IMG/VR virus record: IMGVR_UViG_3300051212_000701
Location: 1-64,000 of that record
From: a virus
Direction: 5' to 3' (one strand)
DNA length: 64,000 nt
Shown here in pieces: positions 12,197 through 19,892 of this stretch (position 1 is its first letter; each line of letters opens with the position of its first letter). The position numbers and the translations under genes are program-made. The notes beneath the pieces are model-generated. The model ran no database searches. It worked only from the letters and a program-made list of their open reading frames with translations, and had not been told where the DNA came from.

Positions 12197-14211
12197 TATG
12201 TCCTCCTTGTCATGGCTGCTGCCACAATATTACCTGCAATAATTACTGGCACAATTACTTCCTGCGCCTTTTCTCTTTGGTCATCAGTCATGTCTGACCC
12301 CCAATTTGAAATATCAAACAATTCTTCTAAATTAATATCTGTTAATGCTCCAATTGGATCAGCCAAAAATGCTTCTGTGGCAACTTCAGTAGTTGCATCT
12401 GCTAATGTATATGGCATAGGAGCCTGTGCATTATCTTTAATTCTATCACCGAATTCTTCAAGGGCTTTTGCAACTGTTGGTTCCGCCGCAGCCAATGCCG
12501 CAACCTTTGCTAATTCTTCTGATTTAATTCCAAGGCCCTCTGCCACCGCCGCTTTCTGTTCTGGAGTTAATTTAGTTAGTGTATCTTTACTAGTCAGATC
12601 TGCAATTAGATTTGCTGTTTCTTCTGTGATAACATTAGGCCGTGATGGTTCTTCAGAAGGTTCAGCAGGAGTTGGCTCTGGTTCAGGAGTTGGCTCTGGA
12701 TCTATATCCGATGGCAGAGGTGAAGGCTCTGGTGAAGTCTCAGGAGTGGGCTCTGGATCAACAGTTGGTTCTGGAGTCGGTTCATCTGTGGTATCAGAAC
12801 TTGGCTCAGGATTGGGATCGACTGGTTCAGTTTGCTCAGGCGATGGCTCAGGAGAAGGTTCAGGAGTTGGCTCAGTAGTAGGCTCAACAGTTGGTTCTGG
12901 TGTAGGCTGTGGTTGATTTGCCATAGCTGCGGCGATTGCTGCTTGAACTCTTTGCTGCTCTTCTATTTGCCAAGTAGAATTATATGAATCCCAAGCATCA
13001 TCTATTGCATTATTCATATCAATAACTGATTGATCATATGTTGCAATTGCGCTATTTTTATCTGATAATGCTGTTGTTAGGTTTGATTGAGCGGTTGTAA
13101 GGTTTTGCTCTTTTGTTGTAAGGTTTTGATTGGCAGTTGTTAGGTTTTGAACCTCTTGATTATATATAGATAACTTATCATTACGTACTGTTAATTTAGT
13201 ATTATAAGTTTGTTGTGCTGTAGATTGTGCTTGTTGGGCAGCAGTTAAATTATCTAATTGTTGTTGTGTTGCACCAGATCCATAAGAAAATGTATTAAGG
13301 TTACAGCTAAATCCTACTCCCCACCCACCAGTATAAGCACACCCTGCTGTAGTCCAGCCTCCAGGAATTGACCAACCAAGGAGGTAAGATCCTGGGCCTC
13401 CACCGTTATACCACCATATTTCTACATCTAAAGTTTTATCTTGGCTAACATTATATATTGGAGAGTATGGGCTCCATGTAACACCTTGTTCTACCCAATT
13501 ATCAACAGCTAGTTGTCCATCAACATACATTCTAAATCCGTCGTCTGTGTAACCCGCAAAGTACACACCTGTCCAATCTGATGGTACTGTAATTTTTCCA
13601 GTAAATTTAACAATAATATCTGAATAGTGTCCACAAACTGGAAGGTTCATAGAAGCGGAATTCCAAACACCAGTACATATAACAGAGCCAGGTACTGCTA
13701 TATGTTGTCCATTAACATATCCATCTCTTAATAAGTGGTAAACAGTATATTGTAGTCCTGCTGATCCAGCACTATTTACTGCTGATTGAGCTGTTTGAAG
13801 ATTTGAATTTGCTGTATTTAAATTAATTGTCGCTACATCTAGCTCATCTTGAGCATTATTTTTATTTGTTAATGCGGTAGCAACTGTTGCAGTTTGACCA
13901 TCTACTGCATTTTGTGCTGCTGTTTTTTCAGATAAGGCTGTTGCTTCAGCCTCAACTGCAGCATCATAAGCAGTAATTTTGCTATCTCTATCTGCTTTTG
14001 CAGCAACCGCTGAATCGTATTTAGATTCTGCTATATCTATTAAATCTTGTGTGGCTTGCTCTTCATTAAGGCTGCCAACTTTTTCATTTAATTCCGCTAT
14101 CTCTTGAGCGGCTATGCTTAGCGGATCATCGCTATAGGCAGGTGTTAGGAATAGCCAACCAAACCCTAAAATGGCTGCTAATGATAATCTCCATGTTTTA
14201 GTCCTAGTCAA
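12196..14211 (-). CDS. Exported PA14-domain surface protein, 671 aa
   Basis: TTG start at 14211 with GGAG six bases upstream. Residues 1-27 are a signal peptide (ending PAYS). A first coiled coil covers 30-148. Residues 155-285 look like a PA14 carbohydrate-binding domain (YTDDGFRMYVDGQLAVDNW, then LDVEIWWYNGGG). A second coiled coil runs 310-430, a Pro/Glu/Thr-rich linker about 437-525 (PEPTPEPSPEPSPE), and a helical domain closes with a hydrophobic end (VIIAGNIVAAAM). It is either an exported envelope protein or a fibre-like adhesin. The location next to lysis genes and the signal peptide favour the former. Confidence 0.75.
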   Translation of the reverse strand: MTRTKTWRLSLAAILGFGWLFLTPAYSDDPLSIAAQEIAELNEKVGSLNEEQATQDLIDIAESKYDSAVAAKADRDSKITAYDAAVEAEATALSEKTAAQNAVDGQTATVATALTNKNNAQDELDVATINLNTANSNLQTAQSAVNSAGSAGLQYTVYHLLRDGYVNGQHIAVPGSVICTGVWNSASMNLPVCGHYSDIIVKFTGKITVPSDWTGVYFAGYTDDGFRMYVDGQLAVDNWVEQGVTWSPYSPIYNVSQDKTLDVEIWWYNGGGPGSYLLGWSIPGGWTTAGCAYTGGWGVGFSCNLNTFSYGSGATQQQLDNLTAAQQAQSTAQQTYNTKLTVRNDKLSIYNQEVQNLTTANQNLTTKEQNLTTAQSNLTTALSDKNSAIATYDQSVIDMNNAIDDAWDSYNSTWQIEEQQRVQAAIAAAMANQPQPTPEPTVEPTTEPTPEPSPEPSPEQTEPVDPNPEPSSDTTDEPTPEPTVDPEPTPETSPEPSPLPSDIDPEPTPEPEPTPAEPSEEPSRPNVITEETANLIADLTSKDTLTKLTPEQKAAVAEGLGIKSEELAKVAALAAAEPTVAKALEEFGDRIKDNAQAPMPYTLADATTEVATEAFLADPIGALTDINLEELFDISNWGSDMTDDQREKAQEVIVPVIIAGNIVAAAMTRRT

Positions 14212-14217
14212 CTATAA

Positions 14218-14257
14218 CTCCTAAACAAACGATTTGCTTGTTTAGTTAATTATATCA
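14218..14257 (-). promoter_or_regulatory. Extended -10 promoter, inverted repeat, RBS
   Basis: Minus strand: TGATATAAT with TATAAT at 14254-14249, then an 8-base inverted repeat CTAAACAA (14221-14228) / TTGTTTAG (14238-14245), then GGAG (14221-14218) six bases before the TTG start. The repeat covers the expected transcription start and touches the ribosome binding site, so it could be an operator or a translation-blocking hairpin. Confidence 0.6.
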
Positions 14258-14262
14258 TTGAA

Positions 14263-14445
14263 CTATTTAGGATTATCTGTTTTGTAAAAGCCCGTTCCTT
14301 TAAACTGAATACCAAATGAGCCATACTGCTTTATCATTGCAGCACCGCATTTTTCACAAAGCTCAGTCATTGATGCTTCACTTATTGGCTTATTAATCTC
14401 TTTAGTGTGTTCACATATAATACACTTATAATCGTATGATGGCAT
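14263..14445 (-). CDS. FmdB-like zinc-ribbon protein
   Basis: 60 residues. Starts MPSYDYKCIICEHTKEI, with CIIC (8-11) and CEKCG (30-34), the exact pattern of the FmdB/CxxC_CxxC-SSSS family of small putative regulatory proteins. These are widespread in actinobacteria and phages; biochemical role not established. ATG overlaps the stop of the IMPDH-like gene by one base. Confidence 0.8.
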   Translation of the reverse strand: MPSYDYKCIICEHTKEINKPISEASMTELCEKCGAAMIKQYGSFGIQFKGTGFYKTDNPK

Positions 14446-15452
14446 TACTTTTCCAATCTATGATATGACTCTTTAAGGCTTGCGCTTGAAACCTTAATAA
14501 ATTCTGCATCTTTAGCAAGATCTGAAAGGTTCTTTACTCCGCCGTAAGAGCAACCACTAGATATTGAATTTTTTATAGAGTTTAATGTGTCTAGTACAGT
14601 TCCTTTATGTGGCACCTTGCCCTCTTCTCCTTCTGTATATGGATTTGCAATTCCCATTTCTTTTTGAAGACCTTCCGATGCTAAACCTCTAAACACTCCT
14701 GGATCCCCGTCGCACTCATTATGCCCTGCAAACATTGAACCCATCATAACTGCACTTGCTCCAGCTGCAAATGCTTTTACTATATCTCCATTACTTTTAA
14801 TTCCGCCGTCTGCAATAATTCCATTTACACTATCATCCTTAACCTTTTGATATATATCAACTATGGAAGAGAATACTGGAACCCCAAACCCTGTCTCAAT
14901 TCTTGTCATACAGGCTGCACCACCGCCTATTCCAACTCTGACTGAGTCAGCGCCAGCGTCCATTAAGTTTTTATATGCTCCGTAAGAAGACACATTTCCA
15001 ACCATTATATGCACTTCGTCAGGTACAAGAGATCTTAATTTTTTAACACCATTAATAGCCTCATCTGTATGTGCAAATGCAGTATCTATTAATATAACAT
15101 TTACATGATTTTCTAATAAGTAGTCTATATATTTTTTGGTTGAGCAATCGCTTATATTAATTGATACTCCAGCATTGTTTTTTAATAATTCTATTTGTTT
15201 ATGCTTTGAAGATATACTTTGATGTCGTTGAACAAATCCTAGTCCGCCTTTATAAAATATAGACTTTAACATTTCTGTACTACTTATATATTCCATAGGC
15301 GCAATCATTATTGGTAAAGAAAACTTTTTCCACGCTTTAGGATTATTTGGATTCCCTAAGATCATTGAGGTGTCAACCAATGATCTACTTTGAACCTTAC
15401 TGTTGTCAGCTGGAACTATTAATACATCATCATAACATAATGATTCTTGCAT
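14445..15452 (-). CDS. IMP dehydrogenase / GMP reductase-like enzyme
   Basis: 335 residues, a TIM barrel without the CBS domains of bacterial IMP dehydrogenase, hence GMP-reductase-sized. Motifs: LCYDDVLIVP at the start, LPIMIAPMEYIS at 46-57, GIGGGAACMTR with the catalytic cysteine C181, IADGGIKSNGDI for phosphate binding, and the flap-like EEGKVPHKGT. The GGGAAC loop departs from the usual GPGSxC. It interconverts IMP and XMP or GMP; the direction cannot be told. In a phage it would shift the purine pool during replication. ATG overlaps the nuclease gene stop. Confidence 0.85.
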   Translation of the reverse strand: MQESLCYDDVLIVPADNSKVQSRSLVDTSMILGNPNNPKAWKKFSLPIMIAPMEYISSTEMLKSIFYKGGLGFVQRHQSISSKHKQIELLKNNAGVSINISDCSTKKYIDYLLENHVNVILIDTAFAHTDEAINGVKKLRSLVPDEVHIMVGNVSSYGAYKNLMDAGADSVRVGIGGGAACMTRIETGFGVPVFSSIVDIYQKVKDDSVNGIIADGGIKSNGDIVKAFAAGASAVMMGSMFAGHNECDGDPGVFRGLASEGLQKEMGIANPYTEGEEGKVPHKGTVLDTLNSIKNSISSGCSYGGVKNLSDLAKDAEFIKVSSASLKESYHRLEK

Positions 15453-15859
15453 TACTTGCCGCTTTGTTTTCTTTTTTCAGCTAAGGCAGCAAAATCTTTG
15501 ACCTTAGTTTCTCCCATATAATTCCAAGCATAGCCGTCTTCTATCATTTGCTCATTGATAGACTTTGTTGATCCGTTTATATATACCCACCCTAAGATTC
15601 TTCCATATTTTTCAGAAGAGTCTGGTAGTTCTGTTTTAATAACTATATCTGTTGCATCCTTTAGCTTTGACTTTACATATTCTTTTGCTTCAAGGCCAAG
15701 GGTTTTTTCAAATCTATCTTTGGTTCTTGATTCTGGAGTATCAATGCCAGCAAGGCGTACTCTTTGCGAATAAGACACATTAAATCCTAGGTCTATGTCA
15801 ACATCAATAGTGTCTCCGTCTACAACCCCTACAAGCTTTTTTACACGATACTCGTACAT
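15452..15859 (-). CDS. Thermonuclease (SNase)-like nuclease
   Basis: 135 residues from ATG 15859, chosen because AGGAGA sits just upstream; an in-frame extension to 15895 has no such site. Motifs VVDGDTIDVDIDLG and RVRLAGIDTPES contain the calcium-binding and catalytic Asp/Arg/Glu of staphylococcal nuclease, and YGRILGWVY with DGYAWNY completes the fold. There is no signal peptide, so it acts in the cytoplasm, possibly on host DNA or RNA. Preceded by a promoter and leader hairpin. Confidence 0.88.
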   Translation of the reverse strand: MYEYRVKKLVGVVDGDTIDVDIDLGFNVSYSQRVRLAGIDTPESRTKDRFEKTLGLEAKEYVKSKLKDATDIVIKTELPDSSEKYGRILGWVYINGSTKSINEQMIEDGYAWNYMGETKVKDFAALAEKRKQSGK

Positions 15860-15909
15860 AATTCTCCTAAATTTTAATGAGCAGTTTAGCCGCATGCTCA
15901 GGCGGATCC

Positions 15910-15938
15910 TGGGCAGCGATGCCCACGATACTATTATA
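15910..15938 (-). promoter_or_regulatory. -10 box and 5' leader hairpin before nuclease
   Basis: Minus strand TATAAT at 15938-15933; a perfect 6-base stem TGGGCA (15910-15915) / TGCCCA (15920-15925) with GCGA tetraloop would lie at the very 5' end of the RNA, about 50 bases before the ATG. A 5'-terminal GNRA-type hairpin usually stabilises mRNA. No convincing -35. Confidence 0.5.
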
Positions 15939-15940
15939 CC

Positions 15941-16360
15941 TTATTTAATTTTGATTGTTTTTGGTTTCTTTTCTTCGGGAATGTTTCTTTCCACAAAGAC
16001 ATCAAGAATGCCGTCTGCCATTTCAGCACGATCAACCTCCATATACTCTCCAAGAGCAAAGGTGCGTGTGAATTTTCTTGCGGCGATACCCTTATGAAGA
16101 ACTTCATGAGAAGTATCTTCGGCTTTTTCACCCTTGATTACTAAACTTCCATTATCCACAGAAACCTCTACTTCGCTCTTGCTAAAACCAGCAATAGCTA
16201 AAGATAGTTTATAGGTGTCTTCGTCAATCTTTACCAAATTATATGGTGGGTATGATTGATGAGTTGCCTCACGATGGATATGTGAAAGACGGTCCAACTC
16301 TCTGTTGAAACCAATAAAGAACGGATCATTAAAAAGATCCAATGCAAAATGTGTTACCAT
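15941..16360 (-). CDS. Hsp20 small heat-shock chaperone (IbpA-like)
   Basis: 139 residues. Start MVTHFALDLFNDPFFIGFNR, alpha-crystallin domain about 38-130 (KIDEDTYKLSLAIAGFSKSE, then VEVSVDNGSLVIKGEK), conserved ADGILDVFVERNIPEE, and the C-terminal I-x-I type motif IKIK. Class A IbpA type. It holds unfolding proteins for refolding; T4-like cyanophages and some actinophages also carry one, perhaps for virion assembly. AGGAGG lies upstream of the ATG. Confidence 0.92.
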   Translation of the reverse strand: MVTHFALDLFNDPFFIGFNRELDRLSHIHREATHQSYPPYNLVKIDEDTYKLSLAIAGFSKSEVEVSVDNGSLVIKGEKAEDTSHEVLHKGIAARKFTRTFALGEYMEVDRAEMADGILDVFVERNIPEEKKPKTIKIK

Positions 16361-16392
16361 TTTATTCCTCCTATTAAGCGAATAAATTAATT

Positions 16393-16429
16393 TATGAACC
16401 CCGATTGGCGGTTCATAATTATTATACCA
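16393..16429 (-). promoter_or_regulatory. Extended -10 promoter with leader hairpin (hsp20)
   Basis: Minus strand: TGGTATAAT with TATAAT at 16426-16421. Then the inverted repeat TATGAACC (16393-16400) / GGTTCATA (16410-16417) and a 30-base AT-rich leader ending in AGGAGG before the ATG. The repeat overlaps the expected start point, so it may be an operator rather than an RNA element; a thermosensor role is speculative. Confidence 0.6.
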
Positions 16430-16437
16430 TATTGCAG

Positions 16438-16510
16438 AGCCCCGTAACAGAATCGAACTGTTGACCTACGCATTACAAGTGCGTCGCTCTACCGTCTGAG
16501 CTAACAGGGC
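16438..16510 (-). tRNA. tRNA-Thr: tRNA-Thr (anticodon UGU)
   Basis: 73 bases. Acceptor arms GCCCTGT and ACGGGGC pair with one G-U, anticodon stem ACGCA/TGCGT holds loop CTTGTAA, and the T-arm AACAG-TTCGATT-CTGTT is complete. No encoded CCA. It reads ACA, a codon frequent in the collagen-like fibre genes. Confidence 0.93.
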
Positions 16511-16511
16511 T

Positions 16512-16585
16512 TGGAGCGGATGACGAGAATCGAACTCGCACCATCTGCTTGGAAGGCAGAAGCACTACCATTATGCAACATCCGC
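16512..16585 (-). tRNA. tRNA-Gly: tRNA-Gly (anticodon UCC)
   Basis: 71-base body (16515-16585) plus an encoded CCA (16514-16512). Acceptor GCGGATG/CATCCGC, anticodon stem TCTGC/GCAGA with loop CTTCCAA, T-arm GCGAG-TTCGATT-CTCGT. Reads GGA, the dominant glycine codon of the fibre repeats. Confidence 0.93.
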
Positions 16586-16589
16586 ATTG

Positions 16590-16662
16590 CTGGACCACCA
16601 GGGCTCGAACCTGGGACCTAGAAGTTAACAGCTTCCCGCTCTGCCGACTGAGCTATGGTCCA
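16590..16662 (-). tRNA. tRNA-Asn: tRNA-Asn (anticodon GUU)
   Basis: 73 bases. Acceptor TGGACCA/TGGTCCA, anticodon stem GGAAG/CTTCT with loop CTGTTAA, T-arm CCAGG-TTCGAGC-CCTGG. No encoded CCA. The unusual 5' T agrees with the pairing of the 3' arm. Confidence 0.92.
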
Positions 16663-16666
16663 TTTG

Positions 16667-16739
16667 CGCCTTTGGCAGGAGTCGAACCTGCGACCAAGAC
16701 CTTAGAAGAGTCCTGCTCTGTCCTCTGAGCTACAAAGGC
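16667..16739 (-). tRNA. tRNA-Arg: tRNA-Arg (anticodon UCU)
   Basis: 73 bases. Acceptor GCCTTTG/CAAAGGC, anticodon stem GGACT/GGTCT (with G-U pairs) holding loop CTTCTAA, T-arm GCAGG-TTCGACT-CCTGC. Reads AGA, the main arginine codon of this AT-rich genome but often rare in actinobacteria. Confidence 0.93.
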
Positions 16740-16744
16740 AATTT

Positions 16745-17443
16745 TTATTTATCTCTTTGTCTTTGCCATTTCCTATAAGTTCCGTTTGGCACAAATTTAG
16801 ACATTATATCTAAATTTTTATTTCTAAATAACTTTATATCTTTCTCTGTTTGATATCTAATATTTAAATTTAATTTGTTATCTCGCTTAAATGGAACGTA
16901 TAAGACAAATGGATCTCCTCTATTAATTTGCACAGGCTCTCCATTGCCATGATACAAAACCTGTTGATTAATTTCATGATGTATGTCTGTGTCAATAACT
17001 CCAGGTAACACAGAATATTCTTTGTTGAAATGATAAAACAAAGGTAACTGTAATACAGACCAGCCTTTAGGAGTTATCATTCTCCATGGGCATTCTGCTT
17101 TAAAAACAAACTCTGATTCAGAACCATTAAATCTAACCTGAGTATGATCAATTAGTTGGCCTCTGCCGTGCATATTCCAACTAAAGTCTGGCGCTGCGGT
17201 TTCCCAAAACCAATCTGTTGTACCTGGCTTGTGGGAAAGCTTTGTATCTGTCCACATAGGAACAATATACCCCAAAGAAAAATAATCTGGAAAAGATGGA
17301 CAAACTTTTACTGTGGACAAATTTAATCCAGTTGCTGGCATATCTTTAAACCATTTAGGTATAAAGTGTTTTGCTGGTTTAGGCAGACATTCTTCTATGC
17401 TCTCTAACCCAGGCACTGTGCTAATAAAAGTTATTTTACTCAT
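16745..17443 (-). CDS. Conserved phage protein, IPFKR family (copy C)
   Basis: 232 residues. Shares LPKPAKHFIPKWFKDMP, KVCPSF, TPKGWSVLQLP, GVIDTD and YVPFKRD, in the same order, with 493-1188 and 1185-1889, from which it is separated by 15 kb. It is clearly more distant from those two than they are from each other, so the split is older than the tandem duplication. It lies between tRNA genes and an uncharacterised gene. Function unknown. Confidence 0.8.
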   Translation of the reverse strand: MSKITFISTVPGLESIEECLPKPAKHFIPKWFKDMPATGLNLSTVKVCPSFPDYFSLGYIVPMWTDTKLSHKPGTTDWFWETAAPDFSWNMHGRGQLIDHTQVRFNGSESEFVFKAECPWRMITPKGWSVLQLPLFYHFNKEYSVLPGVIDTDIHHEINQQVLYHGNGEPVQINRGDPFVLYVPFKRDNKLNLNIRYQTEKDIKLFRNKNLDIMSKFVPNGTYRKWQRQRDK

Positions 17444-17751
17444 TAGTTGTTTGGTATATCTTCAATATCATCTGGAAAATCTATTAGACCCATTTGTTTA
17501 ATAGCCATCTTGCCTTCTGCGGAAACTTCAATTAAAGCTTCTAAATTTTCATTATAGGTAACGTTTATTAATCCTTGCTCTAGCAGAGAAACTAAAGTTT
17601 TGTCTATATGTTCTTGATGTGCCATCCATAGCTCTGGAGCTACATCTTGACAGGTCTCAGATATTTTAAAAATCATTTCTCCGTCTTTATCTACGCCAAC
17701 TAGTTCTACCGCTCCTATATCTAAATAGTATTGAAACTTATCTTCTTCCAT
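17443..17751 (-). CDS. Hypothetical protein, 102 aa
   Basis: Acidic soluble protein with a wHTH-like outline: helices around 45-65 (LWMAHQEHIDKTLVSLLEQG) followed by strands LINVTYNENLEALIEVS and helix AEGKMAIKQMG. It might be a small winged-helix regulator, but there is no basic recognition helix. Start overlaps nothing upstream except the short gap to the tRNA-Met; its stop overlaps copy C by one base. Confidence 0.6.
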   Translation of the reverse strand: MEEDKFQYYLDIGAVELVGVDKDGEMIFKISETCQDVAPELWMAHQEHIDKTLVSLLEQGLINVTYNENLEALIEVSAEGKMAIKQMGLIDFPDDIEDIPNN

Positions 17752-17763
17752 TTTTCTCCTTTG

Positions 17764-17837
17764 TGCAACAGGTAGGACTTGAACCTACGATAGCCGAATT
17801 ATGAGTTCGGGGCCTTAACCAACTTGGCTACTGTTGC
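17764..17837 (-). tRNA. tRNA-Met: tRNA-Met (anticodon CAU), elongator or Ile2
   Basis: 74 bases. Acceptor GCAACAG/CTGTTGC, anticodon stem CCGAA/TTCGG with loop CTCATAA, T-arm GTAGG-TTCAAGT-CCTAC. It lacks the three G-C pairs of initiator tRNA. A CAU anticodon could also be lysidine-modified to read AUA (Ile), which would make sense in an AT-rich phage; sequence alone does not decide. Its 5' 23 bases overlap the end of the 17815-18096 gene. Confidence 0.9.
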
Positions 17838-18096
17838 CAATGGTTAATTGTAACGTACCGTCTTCGTTTTTGTCAATAGTTTGTTCGACTATTTGTTGTA
17901 CGTAATCAGAAAAATGTTTTCTAATATTCCCTGGTGGCCTTGAGCCTAAAGACTTCCATAGTCTTTTATATTCAACTATATTAGCAAAAGTTGTTGGACA
18001 AACAGTTATTCCATTATATTCTTTTAATGTAGTCGGAAGTGGAACATGTTTACCGCAACACTTGCACTCTTTAGCTTTTTCTTGATATGTGCTCAT
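17815..18096 (-). CDS. Zinc-binding hypothetical protein overlapping tRNA
   Basis: 93 residues with CKCCGKHVPLP near the start (CxCC), and C33, so at most a partial zinc knuckle. The middle (EYKRLWKSLGSRPPGNIRKH) is basic and helical. The last eight codons, GNSSQVG and stop, are read from the 5' end of the tRNA-Met gene. Coupled to the terminase gene by an ATGA overlap. Small proteins next to terminase often assist packaging, but nothing here shows it. Confidence 0.65.
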   Translation of the reverse strand: MSTYQEKAKECKCCGKHVPLPTTLKEYNGITVCPTTFANIVEYKRLWKSLGSRPPGNIRKHFSDYVQQIVEQTIDKNEDGTLQLTIGNSSQVG

Positions 18097-19892
18097 AGTA
18101 TTTTCATTCCTTCCATATATTCTTTTAAGTGTTCAGGCATCCTTGGAGCACGTATCATGTTATATTGATTTGTGTCTTGGTCCGTTTTATTAAAATCATC
18201 ATCATAAGAATAAGACTCATAAGTATGAATTGAAATTTCATCATTATTATTTGGCCTAGTGTTACCAATAGCGTTAAATATTGATCCGCAGACAGCATCT
18301 GCTAAGTCTTTAGAGCCTTTTCTTGGGTGATCTACTTTATCTCTCATAATTTTTAATTGCAATAATTCATCAATAAGCAAAGGAATATGAGGTCCCTTTA
18401 GTCTCTCTTCTAATACTACCATTGCCATATCATCATAATGCTTTTTAGCAACAGATAATGTTTCTGTATTAATTCCATACTGCTTTAACTGTTGCATCAT
18501 ATCATGAGAATTCCATCTGTCAAAAGTACAAAGTCTAATTTTAAATCCTGCAGTTCTTAATGACAATATATAATCTCTTACTTCTGCAAAATCAACAGAC
18601 TTATCTGGAGTAGGTGTCCAATATCTAACTGCATCAACCTCTACAATTGGAGCAGGCTGTGAGTATGTGTCAGTTACTTTTACATTAACCCATTTTTTAA
18701 CATGGGCCATCGCAACAGCACAATGGTCATGTTTTTGTGCTAGGTCAACATGTATAAAATATTCTTTATCTTCTTCTGGTTTAAACCAAGGCTCTAGTCT
18801 TCCGAATCCATCTACCGCCATGGCCATATTGCTAAAAGCTTTTTCAATTTTTTCACGAGACTTAAAAAATGCATCAACTGCATCTGAGGGCATGCATGCA
18901 AAACGACTTAAAGCATCAGGCATATTTTTATAAAATTCTACCTTAAAGTCTTCTATTTTTTTTGTTGGATTGATCTCCCAGGTAGGTCTTTTAAGTGCAT
19001 ATACTCTAGGTATCTTGTATGATATTATATGGTCCTCTTCCCATTCAACCAGAACTTCGTTTCCTGGAATTCCATCTGGTAAATCATTATCCATCTTCAA
19101 TAATTTACTTCTAACTATAGTTTCTTTTTCAGCAATAGCAGAATCATAAAACTTTTGTATTGGATCATTTTTAAATCTAGGGAATGACAAAAGAATTACT
19201 TTCCCGTAGTCTGGAAAACGAGATACTACGGACCCACGATACATATCGTATATTGCGTCCGCAGTCTTTGCTTGATCATGTCCTGTAGTATTTTCTGTTG
19301 CAAATCCTGATATTTCATCAAGAATAACAGCAATTACGTTATAGCCCTCAAACGCTTCTCTTTCTGAGTGTCCAGAATATACATTGATGCTTTTATCAAA
19401 TCTAATTTCAGAAGCTTTAGGATCATATTTACCTGCAAACCACGGGCACCTATCTATTCTGGTTTTAAATCCTTTAAAAAAAACATTGTTTGCTTGCTGA
19501 GCATTTATAGCAATGTTGATGACATCTATTGTGTCTCCTGGAGGCTTACCATAATACGAAGCAGGATCTTTTAAGCATAACAGTAAATAAACTATATAGG
19601 CCACTGAAATTGTAGAACAGTAATCTTTTCCGCTACCTTTGCCTAATTGTGCAATAACTTCATTACAAGTTTGCTTAAACATTCTTCTACCCTCTTCTTC
19701 ACCGAAGAGTTTAATTAATGTAGATTCTTTATATATTGTAGAACTTTTTTCAATTAGTGTATATTGATAATCGGAAAGTGGAGGAAGTCCTAAATAGTCT
19801 GGATGAGTGACAAATGTCTTTAGATCGACGGGTCTTTCATCAAACTCTTCTCCGTCGAGTATATCTATAAGATCATTAAAATTAAGCTCCAC
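18093..19892 (-). CDS. terL: Terminase large subunit
   Basis: 599 residues, GTG start. ATPase: a Walker A-like GKGSGKD at 84-90 (one residue different from the usual GxGKT/S) and Walker B VILDE at 189-193. Nuclease: D383 in FIHVDLAQKHDHCA begins an RNase H-type site, with a later SKDLADAV. The enzyme powers DNA into proheads and cuts the concatemer. It overlaps the small subunit by 11 bases. It is 36.5 kb from the portal in this map, unlike most siphoviruses in which the two are adjacent. Confidence 0.92.
   Translation of the reverse strand: MELNFNDLIDILDGEEFDERPVDLKTFVTHPDYLGLPPLSDYQYTLIEKSSTIYKESTLIKLFGEEEGRRMFKQTCNEVIAQLGKGSGKDYCSTISVAYIVYLLLCLKDPASYYGKPPGDTIDVINIAINAQQANNVFFKGFKTRIDRCPWFAGKYDPKASEIRFDKSINVYSGHSEREAFEGYNVIAVILDEISGFATENTTGHDQAKTADAIYDMYRGSVVSRFPDYGKVILLSFPRFKNDPIQKFYDSAIAEKETIVRSKLLKMDNDLPDGIPGNEVLVEWEEDHIISYKIPRVYALKRPTWEINPTKKIEDFKVEFYKNMPDALSRFACMPSDAVDAFFKSREKIEKAFSNMAMAVDGFGRLEPWFKPEEDKEYFIHVDLAQKHDHCAVAMAHVKKWVNVKVTDTYSQPAPIVEVDAVRYWTPTPDKSVDFAEVRDYILSLRTAGFKIRLCTFDRWNSHDMMQQLKQYGINTETLSVAKKHYDDMAMVVLEERLKGPHIPLLIDELLQLKIMRDKVDHPRKGSKDLADAVCGSIFNAIGNTRPNNNDEISIHTYESYSYDDDFNKTDQDTNQYNMIRAPRMPEHLKEYMEGMKIL

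Noticed and set aside
12642-12916. Plus-strand frame with many glycine/serine residues
   Set aside because: Antisense of the Pro/Glu-rich linker of the PA14 protein.
16438-16745. Attachment site at the tRNA cluster
   Set aside because: No integrase is seen and no repeated tRNA 3' fragment is found in the window.
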